DNA of 64,000 bases, from assembly GCF_009806575.1 (NCBI RefSeq), contig NZ_CP047095.1, forward strand, positions 1,740,001-1,804,000, written 5' to 3'. This document shows positions 1-7,552 of the stretch, piece by piece (the first letter of the stretch is position 1; each line of letters starts with the position of its first letter). This DNA is from Rossellomorea marisflavi. GTDB lineage: Bacteria; Bacillota; Bacilli; Bacillales; Bacillaceae_B. A program made the position numbers and the translations under genes. A model generated the notes under the pieces. It saw only the letters and a program-made list of their open reading frames with translations. It did no database searches and was not told the DNA's origin.

Positions 1-658
1 AGATAGCACAACCTGCCTGTTCTGGGCGAAAAAGAATTTTAAAGAGGTGGAGGCCGTTACATTCAACTACGGCCAGCGCCATGTGGCTGAACTTGATTGT
101 GCAAGGGAGATTGCGGAGGAGCTTGATATCCCTCACCATGTTCTCGACATGAGCCTCTTGAATCAACTGGCACCGAGTGCCCTGACGCGGGATGAGGACA
201 TCGTGCAGAAGGATGGCGAGCTGCCGTCCACATTTGTACCGGGACGTAATCTGATGTTTCTGTCATTTGCAGGGGTCCTTGCCAAGCAAATCGGTGCAAA
301 GCATATCGTGACGGGCGTATGTGAAACAGACTTCAGTGGATACCCGGATTGCCGCGATGTTTTCGTGAAATCCCTTAACGTGACGTTGAACCTGTCCATG
401 GATGACGAATTTGTCATCCACACGCCGCTCATGTGGATCGACAAGGCCGAGACATGGGAGCTTGCAGATCAGCTCGGCGCCTTCGAGTATGTACAAGAGA
501 AGACCTTGACATGCTATAACGGCATCAAGGGGGCAGGCTGCGGGGAGTGCCCGGCTTGCGAACTCCGACAAAGAGGTCTTGATCAATATCTTGAGACAAA
601 AGCCGGGGGTATTCCAAATGATCCAGCAGATTTATCCTGTCCCGAGTCATCCGTATGA
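1..658 (+). CDS. queC: 7-cyano-7-deazaguanine synthase (preQ0 synthase), 5'-truncated
   Basis: QueC converts 7-carboxy-7-deazaguanine to preQ0 with ATP and ammonia in queuosine synthesis. The reading frame is already open at base 2, so the start codon and the first glycines of the PP-loop lie outside the window; the visible protein (218 residues) opens with DSTTC, the end of the SGGxDSTT ATP-pyrophosphatase loop. Near the C-terminus the zinc-binding cysteine cluster is complete: CYNG, then GCGECPAC and the ELRQRG tail. The gene overlaps queD by about 40 bp, so translation is probably coupled. Family assignment is firm; only the 5' end is missing. Confidence 0.95.
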   Translation, partial: DSTTCLFWAKKNFKEVEAVTFNYGQRHVAELDCAREIAEELDIPHHVLDMSLLNQLAPSALTRDEDIVQKDGELPSTFVPGRNLMFLSFAGVLAKQIGAKHIVTGVCETDFSGYPDCRDVFVKSLNVTLNLSMDDEFVIHTPLMWIDKAETWELADQLGAFEYVQEKTLTCYNGIKGAGCGECPACELRQRGLDQYLETKAGGIPNDPADLSCPESSV

Positions 659-1064
659 ATATGAGCTGAACAAAGATATGCACTTTGCTGCCGCTCACTA
701 TATTCCCGCCGAGTCGGCAGGAAGCTGCAGTGAAATGCACGGCCACACGTATTTCGCAAATATTACGATTGCCGGTGACGCCCTTGATGAAACAGGTTTC
801 CTTGTCAATTTCCAGCAGATCAAAAAGCTGATCCATAAGCGTTTTGATCACACGGTCATCAACGATGACGAGAAGTTTCAGGGAGATCTGAAATTCCCGA
901 CGACAGAAGTGATGGCAAAGGTGATCTACGATATCATCCAGGAGCATCTCGACACGCTCACCCACGCGCCGCGATGCCTTCAGGTATTTCTCCGTGAAAC
1001 GCCGACGAGCTACTGCATTTATCGGCCAAAGGGGAACGGTCATGAGGAAGATCCCTGTTCTTGA
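618..1064 (+). CDS. queD: 6-carboxy-5,6,7,8-tetrahydropterin synthase
   Basis: QueD makes 6-carboxytetrahydropterin from dihydroneopterin triphosphate, the step before QueE. The 148-residue protein has the 6-pyruvoyl-tetrahydropterin-synthase fold signature: a first zinc histidine pair in MHFAAAH, the catalytic cysteine in GSCSEMHGH, the HGH zinc ligands, and the late RETPTSY glutamate. I chose the ATG at 618 because it gives the usual MIQQIYP N-terminus and follows a GGGGGT Shine-Dalgarno at 605-610; the longer frame from 579 lacks a ribosome site. The 5' end lies inside queC and the 3' end inside queE, so the three genes form one operon. Confidence 0.95.
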   Translation: MIQQIYPVPSHPYEYELNKDMHFAAAHYIPAESAGSCSEMHGHTYFANITIAGDALDETGFLVNFQQIKKLIHKRFDHTVINDDEKFQGDLKFPTTEVMAKVIYDIIQEHLDTLTHAPRCLQVFLRETPTSYCIYRPKGNGHEEDPCS

Positions 1065-1764
1065 AGTATTCGGCCCAACCATCCAGGGTGAAGGAATGGT
1101 GATCGGCCAAAAGACCATGTTCGTCCGAACAGCCGGCTGTGATTACAGCTGTGCATGGTGTGATTCCGCCTTTACATGGGACGGTTCAGCCAAAGATGAT
1201 ATCAGATTGATGACAGCAGATGAAGTGTGGGACAAGCTGAAGGAAATCGGTGGGGACCGCTTCTCCCATGTAACCATTTCCGGGGGGAATCCAGCCCTAT
1301 TGCCTCAGATCGGTGATCTTCTGGCAATCCTGAAAGCCAATGGGATCGGCTCTGCCCTGGAAACCCAGGGAAGCCGATGGCAGGACTGGTTTTATGATAT
1401 CGATGATCTGACCATCTCACCAAAACCGCCGAGCTCCACGATGGAAACGGATTATGATCGATTGGATCTCATTGTCTCCCGCTTGGTAGAAAATGGGTCC
1501 AACTTCAGCCTGAAGGTCGTAGTATTCGATGAGCTGGACCTTGAGTATGCGAAGGGGATCCATCTAAGGTATAAAGGTGTCCCGTTCTATATCCAGACCG
1601 GTAACCCCGATGTGTCGATGGAAGACACCCCAAGACTCGTTTCCAGCCTCCTTCTCGATTACGAAAGATTGATCGATGTAGTTTGTGAGCAAAAGGAATT
1701 GAATGATGTACGGGTACTACCCCAACTCCATACGCTTGTATGGGGGAACAAAAGGGGAGTTTAA
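1042..1764 (+). CDS. queE: 7-carboxy-7-deazaguanine synthase (radical SAM)
   Basis: QueE is the radical SAM enzyme that contracts carboxytetrahydropterin to 7-carboxy-7-deazaguanine, the QueC substrate. The 240-residue protein shows the iron-sulfur motif CDYSCAWC near residue 33, the substrate-binding PTIQGEG segment near the N-terminus, and SGGNPAL in the position of the usual GGEP SAM-binding motif. The ATG at 1042 overlaps the end of queD by 23 bp and follows GGGG at 1031-1034. In B. subtilis queF (preQ0 reductase) ends this operon; here a terminator follows immediately, so queF must be elsewhere or absent. Confidence 0.95.
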   Translation: MRKIPVLEVFGPTIQGEGMVIGQKTMFVRTAGCDYSCAWCDSAFTWDGSAKDDIRLMTADEVWDKLKEIGGDRFSHVTISGGNPALLPQIGDLLAILKANGIGSALETQGSRWQDWFYDIDDLTISPKPPSSTMETDYDRLDLIVSRLVENGSNFSLKVVVFDELDLEYAKGIHLRYKGVPFYIQTGNPDVSMEDTPRLVSSLLLDYERLIDVVCEQKELNDVRVLPQLHTLVWGNKRGV

Positions 1765-1770
1765 TACGAA

Positions 1771-1807
1771 AAGGCTGTCTGCTTCAATGCAGACGGCCTT
1801 TTTATTT
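1771..1807. terminator. Bidirectional intrinsic terminator after queE
   Basis: A 12-bp stem (1771-1782 with 1789-1800, one G-U pair) and a 6-base loop are followed by TTTATTT. The left arm is preceded by an A-rich stretch, so it could also end the convergent small gene whose stop codon lies at 1802. Confidence 0.85.
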
Positions 1808-1966
1808 GGTAGCATCTCTGTCTTCTGTTTTTCCGGTTTCAACAAAGGAAAAGTGATCCGGATCATCCACCCCTTCTGCATTCTTCCCTAAGGATACAAG
1901 TGGGGCTGGACCCTGGAAAGGCTCGATATGTGCGGTAATGTCACTGTGCTTACCCTCATGATTCAT
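1802..1966 (-). CDS. Small hydrophilic protein, unknown function
   Basis: A 54-residue acidic, soluble protein (starts MNHEGKHSD, ends EDRDATK) that I do not recognise. The case for it being real is the ribosome site: AAGGAGGTGAT ends four bases before the ATG at 1966, an almost perfect match to the anti-Shine-Dalgarno sequence. An upstream in-frame start exists but would place that site inside the coding region. No signal peptide, membrane segment or cysteine is present. It is transcribed towards queE and shares its terminator; divergent from cheV. Confidence 0.6.
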   Translation of the reverse strand: MNHEGKHSDITAHIEPFQGPAPLVSLGKNAEGVDDPDHFSFVETGKTEDRDATK

Positions 1967-2030
1967 TCGATCACCTCCTTGATACATAGTGTGCGCAGTG
2001 TTCTTTAATGTATGAGGCAAGAGATGATAC

Positions 2031-2057
2031 TAAAGTTTTTCGCAAATGGTTCGATAT
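2031..2057 (+). promoter_or_regulatory. Sigma-D promoter of cheV
   Basis: TAAA at 2031-2034, a 15-bp spacer, and TTCGATAT at 2050-2057 match the sigma-D consensus (TAAA-N15-GCCGATAT) at 10 of 12 positions. cheV belongs to the sigma-D motility regulon in B. subtilis. The predicted transcript start near 2064 lies upstream of the chosen cheV start. Confidence 0.75.
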
Positions 2058-2102
2058 AAGGAAAGAGATTATCTTATTCTGAAACAGATTGGACTGACGA
2101 AC

Positions 2103-3011
2103 ATGATCAACGATCAACATTCGATTCTTCTCGAAAGCGGGACGAATGAACTTGAAATCATAGAATTCGAACTGGACAAAAGAAAATTCGGTATCAATGT
2201 CATCAAGGTGAAGGAGATCATCCTTCCAACGGCCGTCATTCCGGTACCGCATTCCCATCCTCATGTGGAGGGTCTCATCCAGCTAAGGGGAGAGGTCCTT
2301 CCCCTTATCAACCTGTCCAGGGTCCTCGGGAAAATCGGAGAGCCACCTCCTGAGGCAAAATACATTGTGGCCGAATTCAATCAGCAGAAAGTGGTCTTCC
2401 ATGTGCATAACGTGACTCAGATTCACCGGATTTCCTGGAATGATATCGAGAAGCCGACGTCATTGTACCAAGGTGGAGATCAGTCGTCGATCATTGGAGT
2501 CATCAAGAGGACGGAGGATATGATCCTTCTCCTCGATTTTGAGAGCATCCTTCTTGAAATCAATCCACAGACGGGAATCAGGGTGGAAGAAGTGAAGAAG
2601 CTTGGTCACCGTGAACGCAGCGACAAGCAGATTGTTGCTGCAGAAGATTCTCCGCTATTGAGGAAGCTCCTTCATGACACATTGAGCGAAGGGGGATACG
2701 GTCAAGTGGAGTTTTTTGAAAACGGAGCGGATGCCCTTGCCTATCTTGAATCCCTTGCAGACCAGGGCGGGAATGTGACAGAACAGGTTCAATTGGTCAT
2801 CACGGATATCGAGATGCCTCAGATGGATGGACATCATCTCACGAGGAGGATCAAAAGCGATCAAAGGCTGAAGGGATTGCCGGTAATCATCTTTTCTTCT
2901 CTCATCACGAATGACCTTAAACATAAAGGGCATATGGTGGGGGCGGAGGATCAAATCAGCAAGCCTGAGATTTCAGAACTCATCAAAACCATCGACAAAC
3001 ATATTTTATAA
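2103..3011 (+). CDS. cheV: Chemotaxis coupling protein CheV
   Basis: CheV links chemoreceptors to the CheA kinase and takes part in adaptation through its receiver domain. The 302-residue protein has an N-terminal CheW-like domain (about residues 15-155; GINVIKVKEII and HVEGLIQLRGEVLP are typical) and a C-terminal response-regulator domain with the acidic pocket AAEDSP and phospho-acceptor aspartate in TDIEMPQMDG (about D234). I chose the ATG at 2103 because it reproduces the B. subtilis N-terminus and because the ATG at 2046 lies inside the sigma-D promoter. The Shine-Dalgarno is weak (TTGGA). kre lies next to it as in B. subtilis. Confidence 0.93.
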   Translation: MINDQHSILLESGTNELEIIEFELDKRKFGINVIKVKEIILPTAVIPVPHSHPHVEGLIQLRGEVLPLINLSRVLGKIGEPPPEAKYIVAEFNQQKVVFHVHNVTQIHRISWNDIEKPTSLYQGGDQSSIIGVIKRTEDMILLLDFESILLEINPQTGIRVEEVKKLGHRERSDKQIVAAEDSPLLRKLLHDTLSEGGYGQVEFFENGADALAYLESLADQGGNVTEQVQLVITDIEMPQMDGHHLTRRIKSDQRLKGLPVIIFSSLITNDLKHKGHMVGAEDQISKPEISELIKTIDKHIL

Positions 3012-3021
3012 AGGAAAATGT

Positions 3022-3051
3022 AAAGGGGATCAGCAGCTGCTGATCCCCTTT
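3022..3051. terminator. Perfect 30-bp palindrome between cheV and kre
   Basis: 3022-3051 is its own reverse complement, starting AAAGGGGATC and ending GATCCCCTTT. It sits between two convergent genes and probably ends transcription both ways, although the T tract is short. Confidence 0.7.
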
Positions 3052-3089
3052 ACAAAGTATTTGCGTCAGTGCACTAAAATCTGTAGGGA

Positions 3090-3551
3090 TTAAAAGAAGC
3101 TGTCCCCCAGCTTTTTGAATACAGGCTTTTGATAGCAGGTACGCCGATCTCCGCCAGATGACTGATCCGTCATTCCCGTATAGTGTTCCAGGATGCTTTT
3201 GGCCTGCTGAAGTCCCATCTTGCATCGCGGGTTCCTGAGCGTGGAATCAAGGGAACCGAGATGCGGGAGTTCCTTGAAGTCTTCCTTCGTAGGCGGGATA
3301 TGGAAGGTATAGTCCCCGCACGTGACCAGGACATCAGACTGCTGCTGGCTGAAACGTGGATTGTTGGAAAAGTGCAACCCGACTTTTTTGGCTTTGCCTT
3401 CTTTAATCATTTTCAGCAGTGCTCGTTTTTTCAGTGAGTAAAGGTACTTTGGGTTGCCGGCTGTCTTCGCATGACGGTTCACGGTAAAGATGGCCTGGGA
3501 GAGGGTTAAAGTTGATGTGGGAGAAGGGGCTTGTCTGCTTGATGGGTTCAA
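3090..3551 (-). CDS. kre: ComK repressor Kre (YkyB family)
   Basis: A 153-residue YkyB-family protein. In B. subtilis ykyB was renamed kre for its effect on comK expression and competence. Recognisable segments are LSQAIFTVNRHAKTA, the lysine-rich LKKRALLKMIKEGKAKKVG, HFSNNPRFSQQQSDVLV and FHIPPTKEDFKELPHLG. Translation starts at a TTG (3551) eight bases after GGAG; no ATG suits. The neighbour cheV and convergent orientation are the same as in B. subtilis. The protein has no membrane segment. Function here is inferred from homology alone. Confidence 0.85.
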   Translation of the reverse strand: MNPSSRQAPSPTSTLTLSQAIFTVNRHAKTAGNPKYLYSLKKRALLKMIKEGKAKKVGLHFSNNPRFSQQQSDVLVTCGDYTFHIPPTKEDFKELPHLGSLDSTLRNPRCKMGLQQAKSILEHYTGMTDQSSGGDRRTCYQKPVFKKLGDSFF

Positions 3552-3644
3552 ATGATGATCTCCTTTCAGAATTGATTTCCCCCCTATTATAGCTTATTTT
3601 CCTTAGATTGGAAAGGGGGTAGTGCATATAGCCCGTCCCCTTCT

Positions 3645-3676
3645 AAAAAGCTCCCCGGGGAATTGACTCCCGGGGA
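3645..3676 (-). terminator. Terminator of the 3683-3982 gene
   Basis: On the minus strand an 8-bp stem (3652-3659 with 3669-3676) and a 9-base loop are followed by GCTTTTT. It lies directly after the stop codon of the Pro/Tyr-rich gene. Confidence 0.75.
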
Positions 3677-3682
3677 TAGGCA

Positions 3683-3982
3683 TCATCGTTGAGGGTAAAT
3701 ATTGATGTTTTCCGTGAAATTATAAGGGGAGGACTGAATATTGTTCCCATAAGGAACGGGACCCTGTGGATAAGGATAAGGTCCGTACCCTGGTCCTGGA
3801 TACGGAGGGGGATAGCAAGGACCTGGCCCATAACACGGCCGATTGAATAATAACGGACTGATGGCAAGCCCTGCGAGCCCTCCTGCTAAAAATGGAAGTC
3901 CGAAAAAAGGAAAGAAGCGCTGATCACCTTGATATTCTCGATAATAAGGATAGCTTCTGTAAGGGGCATAGGTTTGATACAT
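3683..3982 (-). CDS. Proline/tyrosine/glycine-rich small protein (coat-like)
   Basis: A 99-residue low-complexity protein: N-terminal Tyr-rich stretch (MYQTYAPYRSYPYYREYQG), one hydrophobic segment at about residues 27-45 (FGLPFLAGGLAGLAISPLLF), then PGPCYPPPYPGPGYGPYPYPQG-like repeats with two cysteines. It looks like the YP-rich spore-coat or surface proteins of bacilli, but composition alone cannot establish this. GAGGAGG lies eight bases before the ATG and a terminator follows, so it is a monocistronic gene. No sporulation sigma promoter was confirmed. Confidence 0.7.
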   Translation of the reverse strand: MYQTYAPYRSYPYYREYQGDQRFFPFFGLPFLAGGLAGLAISPLLFNRPCYGPGPCYPPPYPGPGYGPYPYPQGPVPYGNNIQSSPYNFTENINIYPQR

Positions 3983-4159
3983 GGGGAAAACCTCCTCTCT
4001 ACTCCTTTCAGTGTATGTACCCTGTATGCCTTGGGAGCATGTCTGATATAGAATGGGCGCAGATCAATGCGTTTGACAGAAGCCTTCTGATGTCTTATGT
4101 TAGTGGAAGGGAACATTCCCCAATCAGATAAAGGCTGTTTGTTGAAAAGGAGAGGGACG

Positions 4160-4378
4160 ATGAAAAAGACAAAAGAAATGGAAGTTCTCTTTCTCCCTAC
4201 CGAAAAAGGAACGATAAAGCTATACGTATTCGGCTTTAAAGCTCCTCGATCTCTAGGCCGGGTGATTGCAACTTATCATGACATCACGTTCGAAGTGAAG
4301 GGTTATAAGAGGAATAAAACCATAATCAAGGCGTTGGCACAGGTCCATGAAGCCATCGTCAATAATCAGGATATATGA
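4160..4378 (+). CDS. Small conserved-looking protein, unknown function
   Basis: A 72-residue basic protein starting MKKTKEMEVLF and ending AIVNNQDI. It has no signal peptide, no membrane segment and no cysteines; predicted to be an alpha/beta fold with a C-terminal helix (KTIIKALAQVHEAIV). AAAGGAGAGG precedes the ATG at suitable spacing, and a strong terminator follows three bases after the stop, so it is very likely expressed. I do not recognise the family. Confidence 0.65.
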   Translation: MKKTKEMEVLFLPTEKGTIKLYVFGFKAPRSLGRVIATYHDITFEVKGYKRNKTIIKALAQVHEAIVNNQDI

Positions 4379-4380
4379 TC

Positions 4381-4409
4381 AAGGCTGACGCGTCAGCCTT
4401 TTTTATTTT
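4381..4409 (+). terminator. Terminator after the 4160 gene
   Basis: A perfect 20-bp palindrome (4381-4400, AAGGCTGACG and its complement) followed by TTTTTATTTT. Confidence 0.85.
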
Positions 4410-4459
4410 GCCTCATATTGAATGAAAAATCTGAAAGTGAATGCAAAGGAAGATGTCGA

Positions 4460-4490
4460 TATGATACTATTATGAGTGAGTATTCATTCA
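4460..4490 (+). promoter_or_regulatory. FadR operator and promoter of fadH
   Basis: TGAGTGAGTATTCATTCA at 4473-4490 agrees at nearly every position with the Bacillus FadR box (TGAATGAMTANTCATTCA). It lies just downstream of a -10 like TATGAT at 4460-4465, with a weak -35 (GTGAAT, 4437-4442). Bound FadR would block the start site and be released by long-chain acyl-CoA, as known for B. subtilis fadHG. Confidence 0.8.
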
Positions 4491-4511
4491 TAAACGGAAG
4501 GGGAAATTAAG

Positions 4512-5279
4512 ATGGGGGAAAAACAGGTCGTAATTGTAACGGGTGGATCAAACGGTATGGGGAAATACATGGCGAAAAAGTTTCTTGAAGAGGGGGCTGA
4601 CGTCCTGATAACGGGGAGAAACAAAGAGCGCCTGGAAGCCGTCCGAGAGGAATTTTCAAATTTGAAGGGAACCGTGGAGATCTTCCAGATGGATGTGAGG
4701 GAGGAGGAACATGTCAAAGCTATGCTTGCCCACTGCCTGGATTCTTTCGGTCAGGTGGACGTCTTGATCAACAATGCCGCAGGAAACTTCATATGCCCGG
4801 TCGAGAAATTGTCGGCCAATGGCTGGAAGTCGGTGATCGATATCGTCTTGAATGGTACCTTCCTTTGCTCCCATGCCGTCGGGAATTACTGGATAGTGGA
4901 AGGGAAAAAAGGGTCCATCATCAATATTGTCGCGACGTACGCATGGGGAGCCGGAGCCGGGGTAGCCCATTCCGCTTCCGCCAAGGCAGGAGTATTGTCA
5001 TTGACCAGGACGCTGGCCGTCGAGTGGGGACATAAGTATGGCATCAGGACCAACGCCATTGCCCCTGGTCCGATCGAACGAACAGGCGGGGCAGACAAGC
5101 TCTGGGAGTCGGAAGAAGCAGCGAAACGGACGCTGAACAGCGTCCCCCTCAAAAGGCTGGGGACACCGGAAGAAATTGCCGGGCTCGCTTATTTCCTTTC
5201 TTCGGAGCAGGCAGCCTATATCAATGGAGAATGCGTGACCATGGATGGGGGCCAGTGGCTGAACCCGTTCCCGTTTTAA
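4512..5279 (+). CDS. fadH: 2,4-dienoyl-CoA reductase (NADPH), SDR family
   Basis: FadH reduces 2,4-dienoyl-CoA intermediates so that unsaturated fatty acids can enter beta-oxidation. The 255-residue protein has the SDR nucleotide motif TGGSNGMGKYMA at residues 10-21, the NNAAGNF segment near 90, and SASAKAG where most SDRs have YxxxK; replacement of the tyrosine by serine is typical of the dienoyl-CoA reductase branch. The C-terminus MDGGQWLNPFPF is almost identical to B. subtilis YkuF. GGAAGGGG precedes the ATG. The gene is alone behind its FadR operator; fadG (ykuG), its partner in B. subtilis, is absent. Confidence 0.93.
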   Translation: MGEKQVVIVTGGSNGMGKYMAKKFLEEGADVLITGRNKERLEAVREEFSNLKGTVEIFQMDVREEEHVKAMLAHCLDSFGQVDVLINNAAGNFICPVEKLSANGWKSVIDIVLNGTFLCSHAVGNYWIVEGKKGSIINIVATYAWGAGAGVAHSASAKAGVLSLTRTLAVEWGHKYGIRTNAIAPGPIERTGGADKLWESEEAAKRTLNSVPLKRLGTPEEIAGLAYFLSSEQAAYINGECVTMDGGQWLNPFPF

Positions 5280-5307
5280 TCAAGGATGATTGAAAAGGCA
5301 GTATGCA

Positions 5308-5332
5308 CCCGGGGAGGTAATCCCCGGGATAT
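5308..5332 (+). terminator. Possible terminator after fadH
   Basis: A GC-only 8-bp stem (5308-5315 with 5321-5328, CCCGGGGA and complement) with a 5-base loop, followed by ATATTTG. The weak T tail makes it a doubtful terminator. Confidence 0.5.
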
Positions 5333-5438
5333 TTGCGGTTGTGACTGCACTGGAAACGCCCCTGCCTGATGAACCGGTTTAACGAAGGGTGATGTCAAAT
5401 TTGACGAGGGGAATGAATACAAATCATAATGAATGCTG

Positions 5439-5447
5439 TGTTATAAT
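5439..5447 (+). promoter_or_regulatory. Extended -10 promoter of ykuI
   Basis: TGTTATAAT at 5439-5447 is a perfect extended -10 element, 39 bp before the ykuI start codon. No good -35 is placed at 17 bp; the TTGACG at 5401 is too far upstream. Confidence 0.6.
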
Positions 5448-5485
5448 TATGCATACATACATTGATTGTTTTGGGGGAGATAGAG

Positions 5486-6709
5486 ATGGACGCAATGGAC
5501 GTATTATCCAACAAAGAGCAAATCATCCCATATTTTAAGCCGGTTTTCAGCGCTGACGGTCATCGTATCGCCGGTTATGAAGTCTGGGGAAGGTTTGAGG
5601 AGGCGGACGGGACTACAGTCGGTCTCACCTCCTTCTTCGAAGACAATGAGATCCCGGATGAATATAAGGTGGAAATCGCTGATCATATCACTTCCTCTGC
5701 ACTCCAGCGGTTCCTGGAGGAAAAAGAGGAGGGACTCGTTTTTCTTCACCGCGATGCACGCCTCCTGATGCTTGATCACGGCGAATCATTCCTGCAGCTC
5801 CTTCAACAATATGAAGAGCGCGGTTTCTCTCTTGACAGGATCGTCCTTGGATTATCCGAGTATGCCTATACGGGTGATTTTGAACAGTTGGTTCATTTGC
5901 TCGTCTACTACAAAACCTATGGGATCAAGATCTCCATGAATAATATAGCTGAAAACGGCGGGCAACTGGAAAAACTATCTTTCTTTTCACCGGATATCCT
6001 CCGTGTCAACCTCTATCAGTTAAGAAACGATGCAGGCAACAAAGTGTATAAAGATATTTTATACAGCTTATCGGTCCTTGCACGGAAAATTGGGGCATCC
6101 CTGTTGTATGAGGGGATCGAGATCAACTATCAGCTGCAATTCGCCTGGCTGAGCGGGGGTCGATTCTATCAAGGGGATTACCTCCATAAGGAGTCCAGCA
6201 CGTTCCTTGATCAGGACATCCTTAAGTCGAAACTGAAACAAAAGTACGGAGATTTTATCCGATACGAAACGAAACACCTGAATGCAGGGTACGACCTCGC
6301 CGATCTTCTACATAAAGAAACGGGCAGTGAACTGCTACGGATAAAGAAAGAGGACGGTGATTTCGACGGGATCCTCCTGGAACTGGCAACCTATTTCTCG
6401 GATAAGGCCTTTCGACTTTACATTTGCAATGAAGAAGGATTCCAAGTAAGCAGCAACATCGTGAAGGGACACGGTACGTGGGCTACAGACCCTGCCTATA
6501 TCGGTAAAAACTGGAGCTGGCGCCCTTACTTTCTCGAGAACATCATCCGGATGAGGATGGACAAAAAAGGACTACTCTCAGATATGTATTCCGATATCGA
6601 CTCGGGTGAGTCCATCAGGACGTTTTCCTTTCCCCTCGGTAATGAGCTTTATCTATTCATGGACTTATCGTACGAGTTCCTTTTTGAAGAAGACAGTTTG
6701 CTTTACTGA
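5486..6709 (+). CDS. ykuI: EAL-domain protein YkuI, probably a catalytically inactive c-di-GMP receptor
   Basis: 407 residues, the same length as B. subtilis YkuI: an N-terminal EAL domain (about 15-250), a long helix, and a C-terminal PAS-like sensor domain (about 290-400; ENWSWRPYFLEN region here KNWSWRPYFLEN). YkuI is known from structural work to bind c-di-GMP without measurable hydrolysis. Here the EVWGR (E32) and LGLSE glutamates remain, but the DDFG metal motif reads MNNIAENG and the K-x-D motif reads RVN, so catalysis is even less likely. The ATG at 5486 follows GGGGGAGAT at ideal distance; an upstream ATG at 5462 lacks one. Confidence 0.9.
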   Translation: MDAMDVLSNKEQIIPYFKPVFSADGHRIAGYEVWGRFEEADGTTVGLTSFFEDNEIPDEYKVEIADHITSSALQRFLEEKEEGLVFLHRDARLLMLDHGESFLQLLQQYEERGFSLDRIVLGLSEYAYTGDFEQLVHLLVYYKTYGIKISMNNIAENGGQLEKLSFFSPDILRVNLYQLRNDAGNKVYKDILYSLSVLARKIGASLLYEGIEINYQLQFAWLSGGRFYQGDYLHKESSTFLDQDILKSKLKQKYGDFIRYETKHLNAGYDLADLLHKETGSELLRIKKEDGDFDGILLELATYFSDKAFRLYICNEEGFQVSSNIVKGHGTWATDPAYIGKNWSWRPYFLENIIRMRMDKKGLLSDMYSDIDSGESIRTFSFPLGNELYLFMDLSYEFLFEEDSLLY

Positions 6710-6732
6710 TGTACAACGTAGGTATAAGTATG

Positions 6733-6764
6733 AAGCTCCCTGGCATTGGCCGGGAGCTTTTTTG
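6733..6764 (+). terminator. Terminator after ykuI
   Basis: AAGCTCCC (6733-6740) pairs with GGGAGCTT (6752-6759), extended by inner GG/CC pairs, followed by TTTTT. Confidence 0.85.
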
Positions 6765-6872
6765 TGTATTGAAGGGGTGAACAACAGGTAAGGGATTAAT
6801 TCTTTAACCAATAATTTGTCGGGTCAGGAGAGGTGTCTGTGCTCAAGGAGGCATAAAAAAGCGTCTTTCTCA

Positions 6873-7158
6873 TCTCGCCTCATGGCAACCCGCCTGCGCT
6901 TTTCTATATGTCCAGCTCAGGCGGGTTGAGGCTCGAGGTCATAAGCCGAGAAACCCCAAAAGGCACAGGACGCCTTTCCGGGTTTCCCGTCTTATGCTTG
7001 TCGCCTCAGGGCGACCCGCCTGCGCTTTTCTATATGTCCAGCTCCGGCGGGTTGAGGCTCGAGGTCATAAGTCAGGAAACCCAAAAAGGCACAGGGCGCC
7101 TTTCCGGGTTTCCCGTCTTATGCTTGTCGCCTCAGAGCGACCCGCCTGCGCTTTTCTT
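6873..7158. repeat. Tandem pair of 126-bp palindromic repeats (units 1 and 2)
   Basis: Two full units, 6888-7013 and 7014-7139, each exactly 126 bp and about 94% identical, with a partial left end (6873-6887) and a partial right end (7140-7158). Each unit carries two dyads. The first pairs CATAAG, GAAACC(C) and AAAAGGC with GCCTTT, GGGTTTC and CTTATG around a 7-base ACAGGAC loop. The second spans the unit junction and pairs GCCTCA/ACCCGCC with GGCGGGT/TGAGGC. The layout resembles REP/BIME elements. A third unit lies at 7559. The length divisible by three leaves an open frame through the array, which I regard as accidental. Confidence 0.9.
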
Positions 7159-7219
7159 GGTATACCGGATCTTTTTTCTGGGGAAGTTATGGGAAAGAAC
7201 GATGAAAGGAGGGTTTTGG

Positions 7220-7462
7220 GTGAGCGTTTATGTTTGGGTCTTGTCTTTTTTATGTGTGGGGCTGGCTGGTTATGCCCTTTACTATACGTTCAAAGTGACG
7301 GGCCAGGCGAAATCCGGTAAGGAGAACGGATTTGATGCCGATGTCCCTGAGTCTGTGAAGGCACATCCATACCTTTTGAACCCGGTTTTTGTGGCGATTG
7401 CAGTCGCCACGGTTCTTATCACGGCTTTTATTGTGTACCAGATCATTCTTTTTTACGGTTGA
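7220..7462 (+). CDS. Small two-span membrane protein between repeat copies
   Basis: An 80-residue protein with two hydrophobic helices (about 3-25, VWVLSFLCVGLAGYALYY, and 55-78, FVAIAVATVLITAFIVYQII) joined by a charged loop of about 28 residues. I chose the GTG at 7220 because AAAGGAGGG lies six bases before it; the in-frame ATG at 7202 would contain that site. It has its own terminator and is enclosed on both sides by copies of the 126-bp repeat. Family not recognised; the lack of this gene in the corresponding B. subtilis interval marks it as an accessory insertion. Confidence 0.65.
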   Translation: MSVYVWVLSFLCVGLAGYALYYTFKVTGQAKSGKENGFDADVPESVKAHPYLLNPVFVAIAVATVLITAFIVYQIILFYG

Positions 7463-7489
7463 GTATCGTTTTATCGGTGACCGGTGTTG

Positions 7490-7532
7490 AAACCCATCAC
7501 GAAGGCACAGGACGCCTTACGGTGGGTTTTTT
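7490..7532 (+). terminator. Terminator sharing its loop with the 126-bp repeats
   Basis: AAACCCA (7490-7496) pairs with TGGGTTT (7523-7529) and AAGGC (7502-7506) with GCCTT (7514-7518), followed by TTTT. The apical 17 bases AAGGCACAGGACGCCTT are the same as those at the centre of the neighbouring repeats. Confidence 0.75.
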
Positions 7533-7552
7533 GCTAATGCAAAATGGGCATA

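Noticed and set aside
2046..2102. Earlier cheV start at 2046
   Set aside because: It lies inside the sigma-D promoter, upstream of the predicted transcript start, and has no ribosome site.
6908..7462. An open frame of 184 codons reading two 42-residue repeats into the small membrane protein
   Set aside because: The repeat part is the 126-bp palindromic element, open only because 126 is divisible by three; there is no ribosome site at its start, while a strong one serves GTG 7220.
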